Positions 11,164 to 22,351 of a DNA stretch of 64,000 bases are shown piece by piece. Origin of the DNA: Macrolepiota albuminosa (lineage: Eukaryota; Basidiomycota; Agaricomycetes; Agaricales; Agaricaceae); the NCBI GenBank assembly GCA_027475525.1, contig JAMWFC010000054.1, positions 868,001 through 932,000 of the forward strand. The letters run 5' to 3'. The notes beneath the pieces are model-generated. The model saw only the letters and a program-made list of their open reading frames with translations. It was not told where the DNA came from and searched no databases. The stretch's first letter is position 1; every line of letters starts with the position of its first letter. The position numbers and the translations under genes were made by a program.

Positions 11164-12255
11164 CTAAGGCATCTGCTGCCTCGTCATCTGCTGCTCGTAG
11201 TGCGTTGCTGTCTTTAGCGACTGCTTGTATCGTACAGCATACACCAAAAACTCGTCCACGGTATTGATCTCTGGAGACAAATTATCATCACAAATCAGCG
11301 ACCTCCTCATCTCCAAGGGCAATTTGTCCAGGAATGCCTCACGTATGGTATACTCATCTGGGTAGACAGCCATATTCTGAGCGTGCTCCCAGAGCACATC
11401 ATAAAACCCTTGCATGCCCGTCTTCTCACTATACTGCGCCTTCCAAAAGGCCTCACGCGCATCCTGCATAGTTGACAGGCTTACAAACTGATTGTACAGT
11501 CCAATGAGGATGTCCTTAAACATCCACTCCTGGACTGTTCAATTCGTATGCAGGATATGGTGGCGATACCATGCCTTTGCCTCTCCTTCCAAAAACTCCT
11601 GCAATACAAACACTCGCTTGTGATCCATATCATCTCCCCCATAGCAGCACACCGCCAGATGATAGCACACATCAATGGCCCAGTCCTTGAGCTGCGAGAA
11701 CTGGTAACCCCCAGTATAAGACTGTATAGTCTTTGCCTCCACCCTACAGGGCTTAACCCCTTCAGGGAAATTGAAACGTGCTCCCAGTGCGTCATCCACC
11801 AGGTGGATCAACCGATCGTGCATGTTCTCCCTATGTGCCCTAGCTGCCTCATTTATCCCAGGTGTGTTTTCCTGTGCCTCAGACACAGCAGATTGCACTG
11901 CCTTGCCCCCCTGCTGTCACCTACTGGCTGCCTGCTGACTGGTCAACTCGTGACTCTCGCCCCTGACCTCTCTACGCATGGTGCTATCATGCCTTGGGCC
12001 ACCCACAGCCTGTTGCCCTTGCACATACTGCTGACGCATGTTATCAACAGGCGTCATGCTATTAATGCCTTCAAACACAATGCCTTGATCATCTACCTGC
12101 GACTCTCCCCAAACTCGGAGGTCCTGGTTCCTCATTCTCTGGAAGTTGACTTGCTTGGCCATAGTATTGGCCATTGCCACCCACTGGTTCCGCTGCAGCT
12201 CCACTTGCCTCACCGGCCTCCTCAGCCCCAGCTGCTCCATCTGCACCTGCAGTGA
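11164..12255 (-). pseudogene. gag capsid region of A2
   Basis: Frames 12246-11917, 11898-11539 and 11523-11164 together match A1 gag: REVRGESHEL, then DWAIDVCYHLAVCCYGGDDMD, FVLQEFLEGEAKAWY, and FKDILIGLYNQFVSLSTMQD. A stop follows HHILHTN at about 11539. The conserved W-x3-V-x2-H-L and F-L-x-G-x-A-x2-W pattern is that of fungal Ty3 capsid proteins. Confidence 0.75.
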
Positions 12256-13436
12256 CTCTGCTTCTTCCCCAGAGTCTGAGACTCCTTCACCCTGTACTGG
12301 GTGGTATTCTGCCCTGTCTCACTCCTCACACCTCCTGCTACATCCTGCGTTGATGTTTTGACTATTGACTCCCCCTCATTATCCATCCCTGTTGAGTATC
12401 TCTGCCTGCTGGCAGCAGCGCACTGCCAAATGAAGTCTTTCTGAGACTCATCAACCTTCTTGGGTGCCTCTAGCAATTCCATTGCCTCCTCTATTGCTGG
12501 GGTACGATTGAACCACAGGGAGTCGTATCCCACTGAGCTCATTGGTGTAGCAGTAGATGTCGTACTACTCCTCATCCTCTTGCGCTCGAGGTACTGCTGC
12601 AACTCAAGCTCGAAGATTTGAGCAAACAGCTTGACATACCCTTCTGACTCTTCAGGGGGCATTGCCTGCTGGCGGCGCCTCATCATCTGGATGTGCTTTA
12701 CCACATACAGCTGCAGGCATGCTTGCATTGTTTCCTTTGTCACCTGTGGATACTTCGCAAGTACAATCTTCAGTTGCACTCTGAGCGTGGACGACACCCT
12801 GTCCTGCTCCTCCTCATCTGAGGACGCATCCTACACGTACGCTCGGCGACCTACGCTGTCCTCTTCCTGTTCAGCCTTCACCTGCAATGTATTTACATCA
12901 CCCTCCCCATTGGGCTCACTTTTGACCACGGTGCATACCTCATGACGCAACGCGGACCTTGCTCGCACTACAGATGCCCCATAGCGTGCTCCTGACCTCA
13001 TATGTGGGGGCGTTTCCCTACTTCCACCCCCTACTTGCTCTGCCTTGGCCAGACAAAACAGCGAGCTTTCCGCTGTTCCAGTGCCTAGGCATACCTCCTC
13101 AGACTGCAGCGCCCCCGATGCCTGGTCCTTGGGCCCCACTGCCCAAAAGAATACTGTCTGCTTCCACTTGGGTCCAGCTGGATGCGCCTTGGCCCCAGTT
13201 GATATAGCTACTGAGATGCCACCTCTAGGGGCCGGGGTCAGAATCCCCTTCATTCGCTTTACAGATAGGCCCCCTGGCATTCCAAACCCTTCACTAGTGA
13301 CCGAGGTTGAGGGCTCTCGCCCCTCGTCGTGCTTGGATGGAGGTAAGTATGTTGATGACTTTGTCGTCATTTCCACACGTTGTCCACTGTCTGGACTGGA
13401 CACGTCAGGTGCTTTATCTCCATGAGGATCGACCAT
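12222..13436 (-). pseudogene. N-terminal protein of A2 upstream of gag capsid
   Basis: Begins at an ATG at 13436, about 130 bp inside the 5' LTR, as expected for the first codon of gag. Frame 13436-12831 (201 residues) is Ser/Pro/Gly-rich, ends VGRRAYV then a stop, and continues in 12797-12222 with an amphipathic stretch (YVKLFAQIFELELQQYLERKRM). I recognise no named domain. It is probably the extended N-terminal arm of the gag polyprotein. Confidence 0.55.
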
Positions 13437-13565
13437 GTCAGACCAAGTACTCTTGACAGAAAATTTTTTAGAGTGACTGTGTAAGAAGCAGAGAAGCTGA
13501 TAAAGTTCGACAAGTTCGACAGAGTGCCAATAGCTGATAGCTAAGAACCAGAAGATTCAAAAAAA

Positions 13566-13834
13566 TGTAACGTAGTTACAATAGTAGAAATTCTAAGTCC
13601 TTAGTCACACAAGTGAATCAGACTAGCATCTCGATTTCAGCTATGTAACACAAGAAAAAAGAACTAAACTGCAAATAACTATAAACACTAGTATAAATGC
13701 TAGCATCTCGATTTCAGCTATGTAACACAAGAAAAAAGAACTAAACTGCAAATAACTATAAACACTAGTATAAATGCAACGTTACGTCGCATAATAACAA
13801 GATAGGTAACATAATGTAAATTTGGGCCGTTACA
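13566..13834 (-). repeat. 5' LTR of A2
   Basis: 269 bp: the same TGTAACG..CGTTACA sequence as the 192-bp left LTR, plus a 77-bp internal duplication. Followed by the CCATG target duplication. Confidence 0.92.
13623..13776. repeat. 77-bp tandem duplication inside the 5' LTR of A2
   Basis: The word CTAGCATCTCG recurs 77 bp apart (13623 and 13700). The left LTR lacks the second copy, so the duplication arose (biologically or in assembly) after the element inserted. Confidence 0.95.
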
Positions 13835-14001
13835 CCATGATAATATCTCAACCAGATCATTCAGAACTCGGCTTGGATGAGGATTTGATCCAGATTGGAT
13901 CATTCAATTGTCAGATGGATAAGATGGAGAGTCATCCATCTGATTAGATAGTGCAGATCACAATGCGGAGATGATGGTCAGATCAGGTTATGTAACCTGA
14001 T
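13835..14001. other. Unassigned flank between A2 and D
   Basis: The first five bases are the right CCATG target duplication of A2. The rest may be the old 3' end or LTR of A1, but nothing in it is recognisable. Its last bases (CTGAT) do not match the other flank of element D. Confidence 0.4.
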
Positions 14002-14756
14002 TGTCAGGTTCCGCTGAGTCAGGGGCTTTCTGGAAAAGCAACGCCCTTACAAGGCAGACTTGATCTATGGATACTCAGGTGTCTGGAACTCCGGGGCTAG
14101 GACTCCGGGGTTCAAGACGTGGACGGGGGTAGTCCCAGGAGAGGGGACTTGGTCTGGGGGCTTTGGGTTTTGGGTAGCTGAGGGTCGGGTGGGGGTCGAG
14201 TCGTGAACCGGGGGTTCTAAGACGAGACCTGGTTAACAAACTATAAGTCGCGAAGTGCGTACCAAACTTAGAGCACGTGATTATTCAAGTGTGCTAGTCG
14301 AAGCGTGCCAGTCAGTGCATACCAGTCAAGCAGAGGGCACACAACAATTCAAGTTAATATCAAGACTAGCAAATACAATGGGGAACTACGCTATAAGTAC
14401 TACAGGGCCGGGTCTCGGGGTTCTGGGGTGTCTGAGATGGGCTCTGAGAGGCATTGAGTAGCGGGCAGGGGCTGTATACTTGGATCGTGCGTGTGGGGCA
14501 TGCGATCAATTGGTGCAGAGGGAGCCGTGGTGCGTGATGCGTGATGGCCCAGAAGCGGTAGGCATGATCCGGTCGTTGATTGGGGGCTGATGGTGGTAGA
14601 TCCCGGGTGCGTGTGATGCGGGGTTGCTGGAGGGCGCCGGGTGATGGCGGTCCTTGATGCGAGTGATGGCAGTGCCGGTAGTTGTGATGGTGGGGCGCGT
14701 TCTGTGGGGTCAGAGGGGGTGTCCCAGGGTGGGTCCGGAGAGGAGGGGATGTGACA
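14002..14756 (-). repeat. 3' LTR of D
   Basis: 755 bp, begins TGTCAGGTTCCGCTGAG and ends GTGACA. Followed on the + strand by TCACCCCCTCC, the complement of a polypurine tract. About 100 bp longer than the LTRs of C. Confidence 0.88.
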
Positions 14757-14885
14757 TCACCCCCTCCTCAGCGCTGAAACCCTCCAAGGTGTGCATAGCT
14801 GGTGGCCCGGACTGGGGTCCTAGCATGGGATCTGGCACCTGACCTGACACGTATCGAAAAAAAAAATTTACCATCAAACTTAACC

Positions 14886-16554
14886 ATGTCACACACACCG
14901 ACACATTCTCCGACGCCTCCTGCTACCAACAAAGTCGCTCTCCTAATCGCGTGGGAGGCCTGGGATGCGAGATATTGGCGCTGGCTTGACCGGGAGTGCA
15001 TGGCGGAGCTGATCCAACATGAGTGTGCCCATACTGTTCCGCTTACCACGACTGACTTTCCCTTTCAGAACAACGCCGTACCCCTGTTCTGGAGGTGGGG
15101 CCCAGCCGTCTCCTGGAGCCTGCCTCTGGTGGCTCCCCAGAGTCGTGCCTCAGCCGCCCCACGCCTACCTTTGCGCGCATGACCATTTGCCCCCCGCGTC
15201 CACATTCCCCTCCCCATCCTAGACTGACCGCCCCCCGTTTCTGCCGCTCAGGGATGGCAGTGGGGACCGTTTCCGAGGTCCCAGAGGACTGGCGCATTGC
15301 GTGGGCAGATGTTTTGCAGGAATCTTTTGGGGAGGCCTTGGAGAGGCCTCGGGGGTTGCCAACTCATGCCTAGTGCATGAGCAACGGGCCGGTAAGCAAC
15401 CTCATACCTTTGGTTTTGCTGCTGACCCCAGTACAGTGTTTGCACTGTGCTCATCGGGGGGTTATTTGCCTGTTTGAGGTCTTGGGCCCCTTGTCCTACT
15501 GGGACACGTCTATGTGTGAGGTGTGCTGCCTCAACCATGAGCGGTGTTCTGTGTCGGCGTTGTGGAGAGCGCGTTGCATCTTGCAGGAGCAGGGGTGGCT
15601 GCTGGGGGGTTACCTGGAGGATGGGGGTCGAGGAGAGGGACTGGGTGGTGGAGCTGGGGCAGGGGCCACAAGCGGTGCCCGTGGGGGGTTCTGGGGGGGA
15701 GTCGGGGAGCGGGAGTGTCCTTCAGGTGGGGGGCTGGGGTCGGCCCATGGTCCTCATCACACGTTGGGTGACCTGGGCCAGGGGAAGCTAGGAGGAGTGC
15801 AGAAGGCACCCTGATAAGAGAAAGCAGCGGGCATCGCCGAGCCCTTCCCCAGGGCCTTCAAAGAGGGCGTGCCTGCCCTCTGAGACCCCGCCTCCGGTTG
15901 CCACGCCTTTCCCCGGCAGTGTTCTCCCCCTTGTCTGAGGGACCCCTGGATATCAACGTCGGGGTCCTGCAGGAGCGGGCCGGGTGGGAGCAGGGAGACC
16001 ATGAGGGGGAGGAGGCAGCGGTCCAGAGGGGTCTGGAGGGGGGCCAGGAGGCAATGCTCTGGGACCTGGAGGAGGCCAGAGTCGCCTGGGGGAAGCGGAG
16101 GCCAAGTTGGAGGCTCTGAGGGTGAGACTGGAGCAGGGAGTGGGGTTCCTGGAGGGGCTGGTGGAGACGTTACATCAGGACGTGGTGGTCGCCCATATGG
16201 CTTCTCTGAGTGAGTTTCCTCCTTCCAGGACTTGGCCTCCTACTGACACCCCCAGGCTGGGCCCGGGAGCACTGTTTGCTCTTGGACAGGGCAGCTGCAG
16301 CACTCGCGTTGCTGCAGGAGGGGCAGTGCCCGGAGGTGACGACCCCTGGGGTGGAGCAGGGCCTCAGCTTGCTGGGGCGGGTGGTGTCGGCACACCGGTG
16401 GAGGAACATGCCCGCCCCCAGTTCCTGGTTTGAGAGGGTCTTGGACGAGGGCAAGCCTCTCCCATCCTGGGAGCAGTTGGCGGAGGAGACACTGTGGGAG
16501 CATGGTCTAGAGGAGATGGGGGAGGGGTTCCGAGGTTGGCCTGGGGAGGGGTAA
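14886..16554 (+). pseudogene. Decayed copy of the antisense accessory gene in D
   Basis: Aligns along its length with the intact gene at 22352-24188: the start MSHTPTHSPTPPATNKVALL, then VGTVSEVPEDWRIAW and ALERPRGLPTHA, then the Cys cluster CLHCAHRGVICLFE .. CEVCCLNHERCSV (about 15435-15550) and WFERVLDEGKPLPSWEQL near the end. Decay is clear: the first donor GT is lost near 15018, a Trp codon became TAG at about 15373, and exon 3 is frameshifted. The second intron (GTAAGCAACC to CAG before 15435) keeps its borders, so gene structure is shared by both copies. Confidence 0.8.
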
Positions 16555-16733
16555 GAGGGAGGCGAGGTGGGGAAAGAGGGAGGTTGTGGGCCCCGGTGTT
16601 AGGGTCTTTCTTGTCACCGTGCCTGTAGAATAGTGTATTTGTATAAAAATGTACATACTTGGTCTCCCAGAGTCAAAAGTAGTGTAAGTAAGGTGGCGGA
16701 AAAACTAGAAAAGGCACCTTGCCCAGACTCCGG

Positions 16734-16887
16734 GGTGCTACTGTGGAAGAGTACTAAAAGGGAGTAAGATTTTTAGAGAGGGGGAACAGAAAGTATACAT
16801 GAGAGTTGAGGGTGCTACTGTGGAAGAGTACTAAAAGGGAGTAAGATTTTTAGAGAGGGGGAACAGAAAGTATACATGAGAGTTGAA
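16734..16887. repeat. 77-bp tandem duplication in D, 3' of the antisense gene
   Basis: Copies begin at 16734 and 16811, with no mismatch seen except at the final base. It lies in the noncoding spacer between the antisense gene and the sense chromodomain. Element C has one copy of this sequence (about 24349-24416). Confidence 0.95.
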
Positions 16888-17280
16888 TTCCTACTAAGCC
16901 CAGAGGCGGGGGTTATGCCCACTGCTGCTGTCTGTGAGTTCCGCGTCTGGGAGGGTTGTTTCCTGGGTGCCGTTGCTGGAAGTCCCAGAGTTTGTCAAGG
17001 GCGCCTTCGAGGTTTCAGCGTGGTTCCCAGGTGTCGTCCTCTGGGCCATATCCCTTCCATTGTATGAGAAAGTGAGGTCATCCACAAATGTTCCGGGAGT
17101 CGAGGATGTCTTCAACCTCATAGTGGTACTCGTCCTCAACCTCGACTGGGGGAGGGGGTTCGGGGTGTCATTCAGGGAAGGGATCCAGAAGGTTTTGTTC
17201 CAGGAGGTGGACATGGAATACTGGGTGCAGACCTTTAAGTCCTGGGGGGAGCTTGATCTTGTAGGTGTGGGATGAGACTT
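16880..17280 (-). pseudogene. Chromodomain of D
   Basis: Nucleotide alignment with 24450-24740 of C shows the equivalent of [18 protein letters not shown] and [20 protein letters not shown]. In D small changes spread the domain over more than one frame. In C the same stretch is an intact chromodomain. Confidence 0.65.
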
Positions 17281-18480
17281 TCTTCAAGATCTTGAACGGG
17301 CCAAGGCACTTGTGATCAAGCTTCAGGGAGAGCCAGCGGATGCGGAGGTGGCGTCGGTCTAACCATATCTGTGTCCCAGGGGTCCAGTCAGGGGTGTCTT
17401 CCTGTTTCTGGTCAGCGTGTTTTGCATAGGCCTGGTTCGCGGTGTCAATCTCTTCTCAGAGGAACTTGTGAAGGGATTGGAGATCCCGGGCGACCTCGTA
17501 GGCGGCGTGCAATGGGATATCCTGAAGCGAGAGGGTCAGTCGTGGGTGGTACCCTTTGTTGGCAAAGAAGGGCGATACCCTGGTGGCAGAGTGCAGCGTA
17601 TTGTTGTAGGTGAACTCAGCCAGGGGGAGCTCGGCGTGCCAGTCATCCTGCAAGTAGTTGACGTACAGCCAGAGGTACTGCTCGAGAGACTGATTGACCC
17701 TTTTACTCTGACCGTCGGTTTTGAGGTGGTAGGCAGTAGAGAGGTTAGTCTTTACTTCAAGAGCCTTACACAGGGAGGTCCAGAACTTGGACACAAAGAG
17801 TGGGCTGCAGTCAGAGACGATGTCATCCAGGAGTCTGTATTTGGCAAAGACGTGCTCGAGGAACAGCCGGGCAAAGTCCAGGGCAGTGTTCATGGTGTGG
17901 CAGGGTAGGAAGATGCCCTGTTTGGTTAGCCTACACACAACAATGAGAATGGCATCGAACTCTTCAGATTCTGGGAGTTCGACAATGTGATCCAGGGATA
18001 TGGAGGACCAGGGGCATCGTCTGACTGGCAGGGGTTTCAGGAGTCCGTAGGGCCAGTGTCGGGGGACCTTAGCCCGGAGGCAGGGTTTGCATGATCGAAT
18101 GTAGCGGGTCACGTCCTTCTTCAGCCCTGGCCAAAAGTAAGTCCGGGAGATAAGCTGGAGGGTCTTACAAATCCCAGGATGTCCCTAGAGCTTGTGGTCA
18201 TGGTGTTGGTGGAGAACGTCATAGCGAAGTCAGGTGTGGTCTGGGACGTAGATGCGGCCATCCCGGAGGAGGAGTTTCTTGTCAGAGGACAAGAAGAAGG
18301 CGGGGTCCCAGTAGGTTCCGCCGGGGGGATTGCGAGGGTCGTGGTCGGTGAAGTACTTGTCTCGGGGGGCGCGGTGTATCTGGCTCAGGGTTCCTTTGTC
18401 GTTTAAAATCAGTACGGCATTCAGATGTTCAGAAGGGATCACCACGCAATGATTGAACGCATTGTGTTCCGCCTCAAACA
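17280..18480 (-). pseudogene. Integrase of D
   Basis: Open frame 18112-17456 (218 residues) starts within the HHCC zinc finger ([14 protein letters not shown]) and covers the core: [19 protein letters not shown] (first Asp), [19 protein letters not shown] (second Asp, with the usual D-R-G changed to D-C-S) and the third acidic residue replaced near [17 protein letters not shown], where C reads [17 protein letters not shown]. The loss of Glu makes catalysis unlikely. Confidence 0.8.
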
Positions 18481-19096
18481 ACTTCTTGGGGTAGATGTCC
18501 GGTCGTCGGGTGAGGGCATTGGGTTTAGCCCCAAGTCATCCCGGGCGGTACTGGATCGTGAAGTCATACTCCGAGAGGATCTAAGACCATTGGGCCTGCC
18601 GGTCGACTGAGTTGCTTGGTCGTGGTGAAGTACTGCAGGTTGTTGTGATCCGAGTAGACCTGAATCCGGTGCTGGGCTCCCTCAAGGTAGGCTCGCCATT
18701 GTTTGAAGGCTTCAATGATGGCAAGGAGCTCCTTGTCATAGATGTTGTAGTTGAGCTTGGCGTCGATCATGGACTGGGTGTAGAAGGTGACCGGCCGGGG
18801 CTCCCCACTGTCGGATCCCATCTGCAAGAGAATCCCGGCGATAGCGTAGTCAGAGGCGTCACATTCCAGGATGATCAGGAGGGCGGGCCGTAGTGCCGGA
18901 GTACAGGGGTGGCTGTGAAAGCCTCCTTGAGCAGGTTAAAGACGCTCTGGCACTTACTGTCCCAGTTCCATGCGACATCCTTGCATGTGAGCTGGTTGAG
19001 GGGTTTTGTGATACCGGAGTAGTTGTCTATAAACCTCCAGTAGAAGTTAGCAAAACCCAAGAAGAATTGTACTTCCTTGACATTCCAGGGTTGCGG
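18481..19096 (-). pseudogene. RNase H and RT connection of D
   Basis: Frame 19060-18875 gives [16 protein letters not shown] and [12 protein letters not shown] (connection). Frame 18827-18564 gives [39 protein letters not shown] and [17 protein letters not shown] (RNase H blocks two and three). A small frame break near 18870 separates them. Confidence 0.8.
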
Positions 19097-20623
19097 CTAG
19101 TTGACGATGGCCTTGACCTTGTGGGGGTCCATGCAAACGCCCTTCGGGGATACAATGACGCCGAGATACTCAACCTCTTCCATGTGGAACAAACACTTCT
19201 CAGGTTTGGCGTGGAGGTTGTGCTCCCGGAGGTGTTCAAGGACTTGCCAGACATGCTTCTGGTGGTCCTCCTTTGAGTCGGAGTAGATGAGGATGTCGTC
19301 CAAGTAGACAATCACGAAAACGTTGCTCATGTCATGGAAGATGTTGTTCATAAAGTATTGGAATGTGGCAGAGGAGTTAGTCATTCCGAAAGGCATCACA
19401 AGGTACTCAAACAGACCATACCGCGTGCAGAACGTGGTTTTCCACTCATGTTCCGGGGCGATGCGGACGTTGTTGTAGCCGGAGCGGAGGTCAATTTTTG
19501 TGTAAACCTTGGCACTGCGGAGTCGATCAACCAGATTGCCGATGAGCAGGAGCAAGTAGCGGTTCTTCTTGGTGATCTTATTGAGTCCCCAGTAGTTGAT
19601 GCAGAGTCGGAGCAAACCGTCCTTCTTCTTGGCAAATAGAACTGGGGCTCTGGCAGCGGAGGCAGAGGGTCGGATGAATCCCTTCCTGAGCATTTCGTCA
19701 AGGTAGTCCTTGAGGGCCTGGAGTTTGACTTCCAACATGTTGTATACCTTGCTGAAAGGGGGGGCGGCTCCTTCCTCGAGGTCGATCATGTGGTCGTAGG
19801 GATGGTGAGGGGGAATCTCCTTAGCGTCGCCTTCGGAGAATACGTCAGCAAACTCGTGATACTCCAGGAGAACTACTTCTCGGAGGATCTGTTCCTTGGT
19901 TTTCTTTTCTGGGGGGATAGTGTCCCCTTGTAGGTGTTCTTCCAGGAGAGACGGTGAGGTGTGTAGCTGAAACGTGGGGGTTCCGTCCCTCATGAGGCGG
20001 GCGAAGGGGGCGGCTCTGATGATCCTGATGTCGAGTGCGTTTGGGTCGATCGGGGTCATGGATGCACTGGCTGGAGCAGGTTTGACGCATGTCTGAGACC
20101 AGCCCGGGTAGTTTGGCCCTTTGTACCTGTTCCAAGGAATGTTTGGGGGTCGATCAGGGACTTTGTGGGCTCGGACAGGCGTGGGGGGCGCGGCTGTTGT
20201 CCTGGGGGTGTCGGGCATCGGGTCGCTCCCCAGGGCCCGGAAGTGCACAGCAGTTGAGGGGTGGTCTTCGGGTCCCGGGAAGGTCATGGTGAGCGTCCTC
20301 CAATCGATGTCGGGGTTTGTGTCGCGTAGCCAGGGTAGTCCCAGCACCATCGGGGTCGATTCGTGAAGTTGCGTGACCAGGAAGTTGGAGGTGAACATGT
20401 AGTTGTTATCCAGGGTCACGCGTCCCAAGTGAGACCTCTGGATGGGGCCGGAGGAGGAGGGGGTGCCGTCAAGGCGCTGCAGGTGGAGGGGTTGGTTGAG
20501 GGAGTCATGGGGAAGGTCGAGGGCGTCGCTAATGAAAACTCTGGTAGCTCCGCTGTCAATGAGGGCTGATATTGGTCCCAGGGCGCCGTCCAACCTGGCA
20601 TTGATGACAAAGGATCGAGACAA
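19097..20623 (-). CDS. Second retropepsin and reverse transcriptase of D, 508-residue open frame
   Basis: The longest open frame in D. Residues about 1-120 form an aspartic protease domain (ALIDSGATRVFISDALDLP, then VLGLPWLRDTNPDIDWRTL). A linker with EEHLQGDTIPPEKKTKEQIL follows, then [77 protein letters not shown] and the intact [10 protein letters not shown]. It ends at a stop where C reads on into RNase H (after HKVKAIVN). Part of a polyprotein, so the first Met is arbitrary. Confidence 0.85.
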   Translation of the reverse strand: MSRSFVINARLDGALGPISALIDSGATRVFISDALDLPHDSLNQPLHLQRLDGTPSSSGPIQRSHLGRVTLDNNYMFTSNFLVTQLHESTPMVLGLPWLRDTNPDIDWRTLTMTFPGPEDHPSTAVHFRALGSDPMPDTPRTTAAPPTPVRAHKVPDRPPNIPWNRYKGPNYPGWSQTCVKPAPASASMTPIDPNALDIRIIRAAPFARLMRDGTPTFQLHTSPSLLEEHLQGDTIPPEKKTKEQILREVVLLEYHEFADVFSEGDAKEIPPHHPYDHMIDLEEGAAPPFSKVYNMLEVKLQALKDYLDEMLRKGFIRPSASAARAPVLFAKKKDGLLRLCINYWGLNKITKKNRYLLLLIGNLVDRLRSAKVYTKIDLRSGYNNVRIAPEHEWKTTFCTRYGLFEYLVMPFGMTNSSATFQYFMNNIFHDMSNVFVIVYLDDILIYSDSKEDHQKHVWQVLEHLREHNLHAKPEKCLFHMEEVEYLGVIVSPKGVCMDPHKVKAIVN

Positions 20624-20761
20624 GCAGGAATGGAGTCCGGGGGGCGGTGGGGCCGGGTCCAGAGAGAGGGGGATATCAAAGGGGAGTTGCTAGTCGTCGA
20701 GCGTCGGTTCCCAGGTCAGGCGAAGGGTGAGATGTTGCCAGTCAATGCGGGGGTTGGTGTC

Positions 20762-21360
20762 TCAGAGCCATGGAAGCCCTAAGACCAGGGGTGCGGAGGG
20801 GTGGAGTTTGGTCATTAACATCCAGAGGGTGTGAGTCTGTCGAGCCATGGAAGCCCTAAGACCAGGGGTGCGGAGGGGTGGAGTTTGGTCATTAACATCC
20901 AGAGGGTGTGAGTCTGTCCATTGGCGAAAGTAACAGGCATACACACAAAGTGAGTGACGTCCCCCGCCGTAGAGGCATTTCCGTCAAAGAGGCAGAGTTG
21001 CACCAGGACCAGGAGTCGCTGGGCGGGTTCTGGGGCGAGGATAGACCATGCCTTGTCGATGAAGTTGTCTGTGGCGCCACTGTTGATGAGGGTGTTAAGG
21101 GGGATTCCGGAGGGGGTGAGGTGGGTTTTGAGGAGGAGGGAGTGCGAGGAGTGGGAGGGTAGGTAAGCCGTGAGGGTGTCCTGTGCAAGTGTCGTGGAAT
21201 GAAGATGGGAAACTGGGGCGGAGAAGACGTCAGGGTCAATTCTGCAATTTAGGGCGTCTTCTGGGTCTAAATTGCTGGGTCGTTTTCTGAATACTTGTAG
21301 GTGGTGTCCTCTTCCTCGAAGGTCCAGGTGACTCGTCTCATAACCTGTCATTGGGGGCAC
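20762..21360 (-). pseudogene. First retropepsin domain of D
   Basis: Frame 21360-20815 includes LNTLINSGATDNFIDKAW, where the catalytic D-S-G-A has become N-S-G-A, and HPSAPLVLGLPWL. The frame is broken by the 77-bp duplication at 20765. In C the same domain keeps D-S-G-A at about 28939-28958. Confidence 0.8.
20765..20918. repeat. 77-bp tandem duplication in the first protease domain of D
   Basis: Copies begin at 20765 and 20842, with no mismatch seen. The repeat makes the protein read HPSAPLVLGLPWL twice. Confidence 0.95.
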
Positions 21361-21490
21361 TCAGAGATGAAATGGTCTTTCTCACCGCAGAGTATGCAAA
21401 CGCCCTCCCTTCTTCGTTGTTCCTGCACATTCTTCGGAACCTCAATCCAGGGTCGTCCCTTTTTCTGGAGCCAGTTGGCCCAGAGGGCCC
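21361..21490 (-). pseudogene. Zinc knuckle end of D gag, left part
   Basis: The - strand reads a C-x2-C-x4-H-x4-C knuckle (equivalent to CILCGEKEHFISEC in C) just before gag ends. Gag is cut at 21490 by insertion of element C and resumes at 33234. Confidence 0.75.
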
Positions 21491-22220
21491 TGTCAGGTTC
21501 CGCTGAATCGGGGGCTTTCCGGGAAAGCGACGCCCTTACGATGCGGACTTGATCTACGGATACTCGGGGGTCTGGAACTCCGGGGCTAGGACTCCGGGGT
21601 TCAAGACGAGGACAGGGTAATCCCGGGAAAGGGGACTAGAGTCCGGGGGTTTTGGATGAAAGTGGGAGTCGCGAAGTGCGTACCAAACTTATAGCACGCG
21701 AATACCAGGGCGTGCCAGTCGAAGCGTACCAAACGAGGCGTACCAGTCAAACAGAGGGCACGCAATATCCAAGTAACAGTTATGCAAAGTATGTAATATC
21801 AAGACTAGCGAATACAGTGGGGGGCTAGGCTATAAGTACTACGGGAACGTGTCTCGGGGTTCCGGGGTGTCTAGGATGAGTTCCGGGGGCCATTGAGTAG
21901 CGGGCAGGGACTGTATACCGGGATCGCGCGTGTGGGCCGCGCGATCAATTGGCGCGGGTGGAGCCGTGATGCGTGATGGGATCGTTGATCGGGGCTGGTG
22001 GCGGCTGATGGCGGTCCTTGATGCGCGTGATGGCGGTGCCGGCGGTCGTGATGGCAGGGCGTGTCTTGTGGGGTCGGAGGGAGGGTCCCGGAGGGTGTTC
22101 CGGGGGTGTCCCGGGGCGGCGGTCGTGATGGCAGGGCGTGTCTTGTGGGGTCGGAGGGAGGGTCCCGGAGGGTGTTCCGGGGGTGTCCCGGGGTGGGCCC
22201 GGAGGGAAGGGGTCGTGACA
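21491..22220 (-). repeat. 3' LTR of C
   Basis: 730 bp including one 77-bp duplication (22041-22194). Starts TGTCAGGTTCCGCTGAATC and ends GGTCGTGACA. Immediately followed by the complement of the polypurine tract. Confidence 0.92.
22041..22194. repeat. 77-bp tandem duplication in the 3' LTR of C
   Basis: GGCGGTCGTGATGG recurs at 22041 and 22118. The equivalent stretch of the 5' LTR is single at this point (about 33054). Confidence 0.95.
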
Positions 22221-22233
22221 TCACCCCCCCTTC
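22221..22233 (-). other. Polypurine tract of C
   Basis: The - strand reads GAAGGGGGGGTGA directly before the 3' LTR. D has GAGGAGGGGGTGA at the same place (14757-14769). Confidence 0.8.
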
Positions 22234-22351
22234 AGCGCCGAGACCCTCCGAGGCGCGCGTAGCCGGTGGTTCGGACCGGGGGCCAACCGTGGGATCCGGC
22301 ACCTGACTTGCCACGTATCGAAAAAAAAATTTTTTACCATCAAACTCAACC

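Larger units (their letters stand above)
6084..13834 (-). mobile_element. Ty3/Gypsy family A, copy A2, complete with LTRs and target duplication
   Basis: Two LTRs (6084-6275 and 13566-13834) with TGTAACG..CGTTACA ends enclose a - strand gag-pol. A polypurine tract abuts the left (3') LTR, and CCATG duplications flank the element. It is inserted at the 3' end of A1. Coding is interrupted by several stops, so it is probably not autonomous now, but most catalytic motifs are intact. About 0.9 kb next to the 3' LTR (6276-7193) no longer encodes a recognisable integrase C-terminus. Confidence 0.93.

Noticed and set aside
9276..11217. + strand frames of 85-280 codons across A2
   Set aside because: Complement of gag-pol; composition is of the antisense type and no start context or domain supports them.
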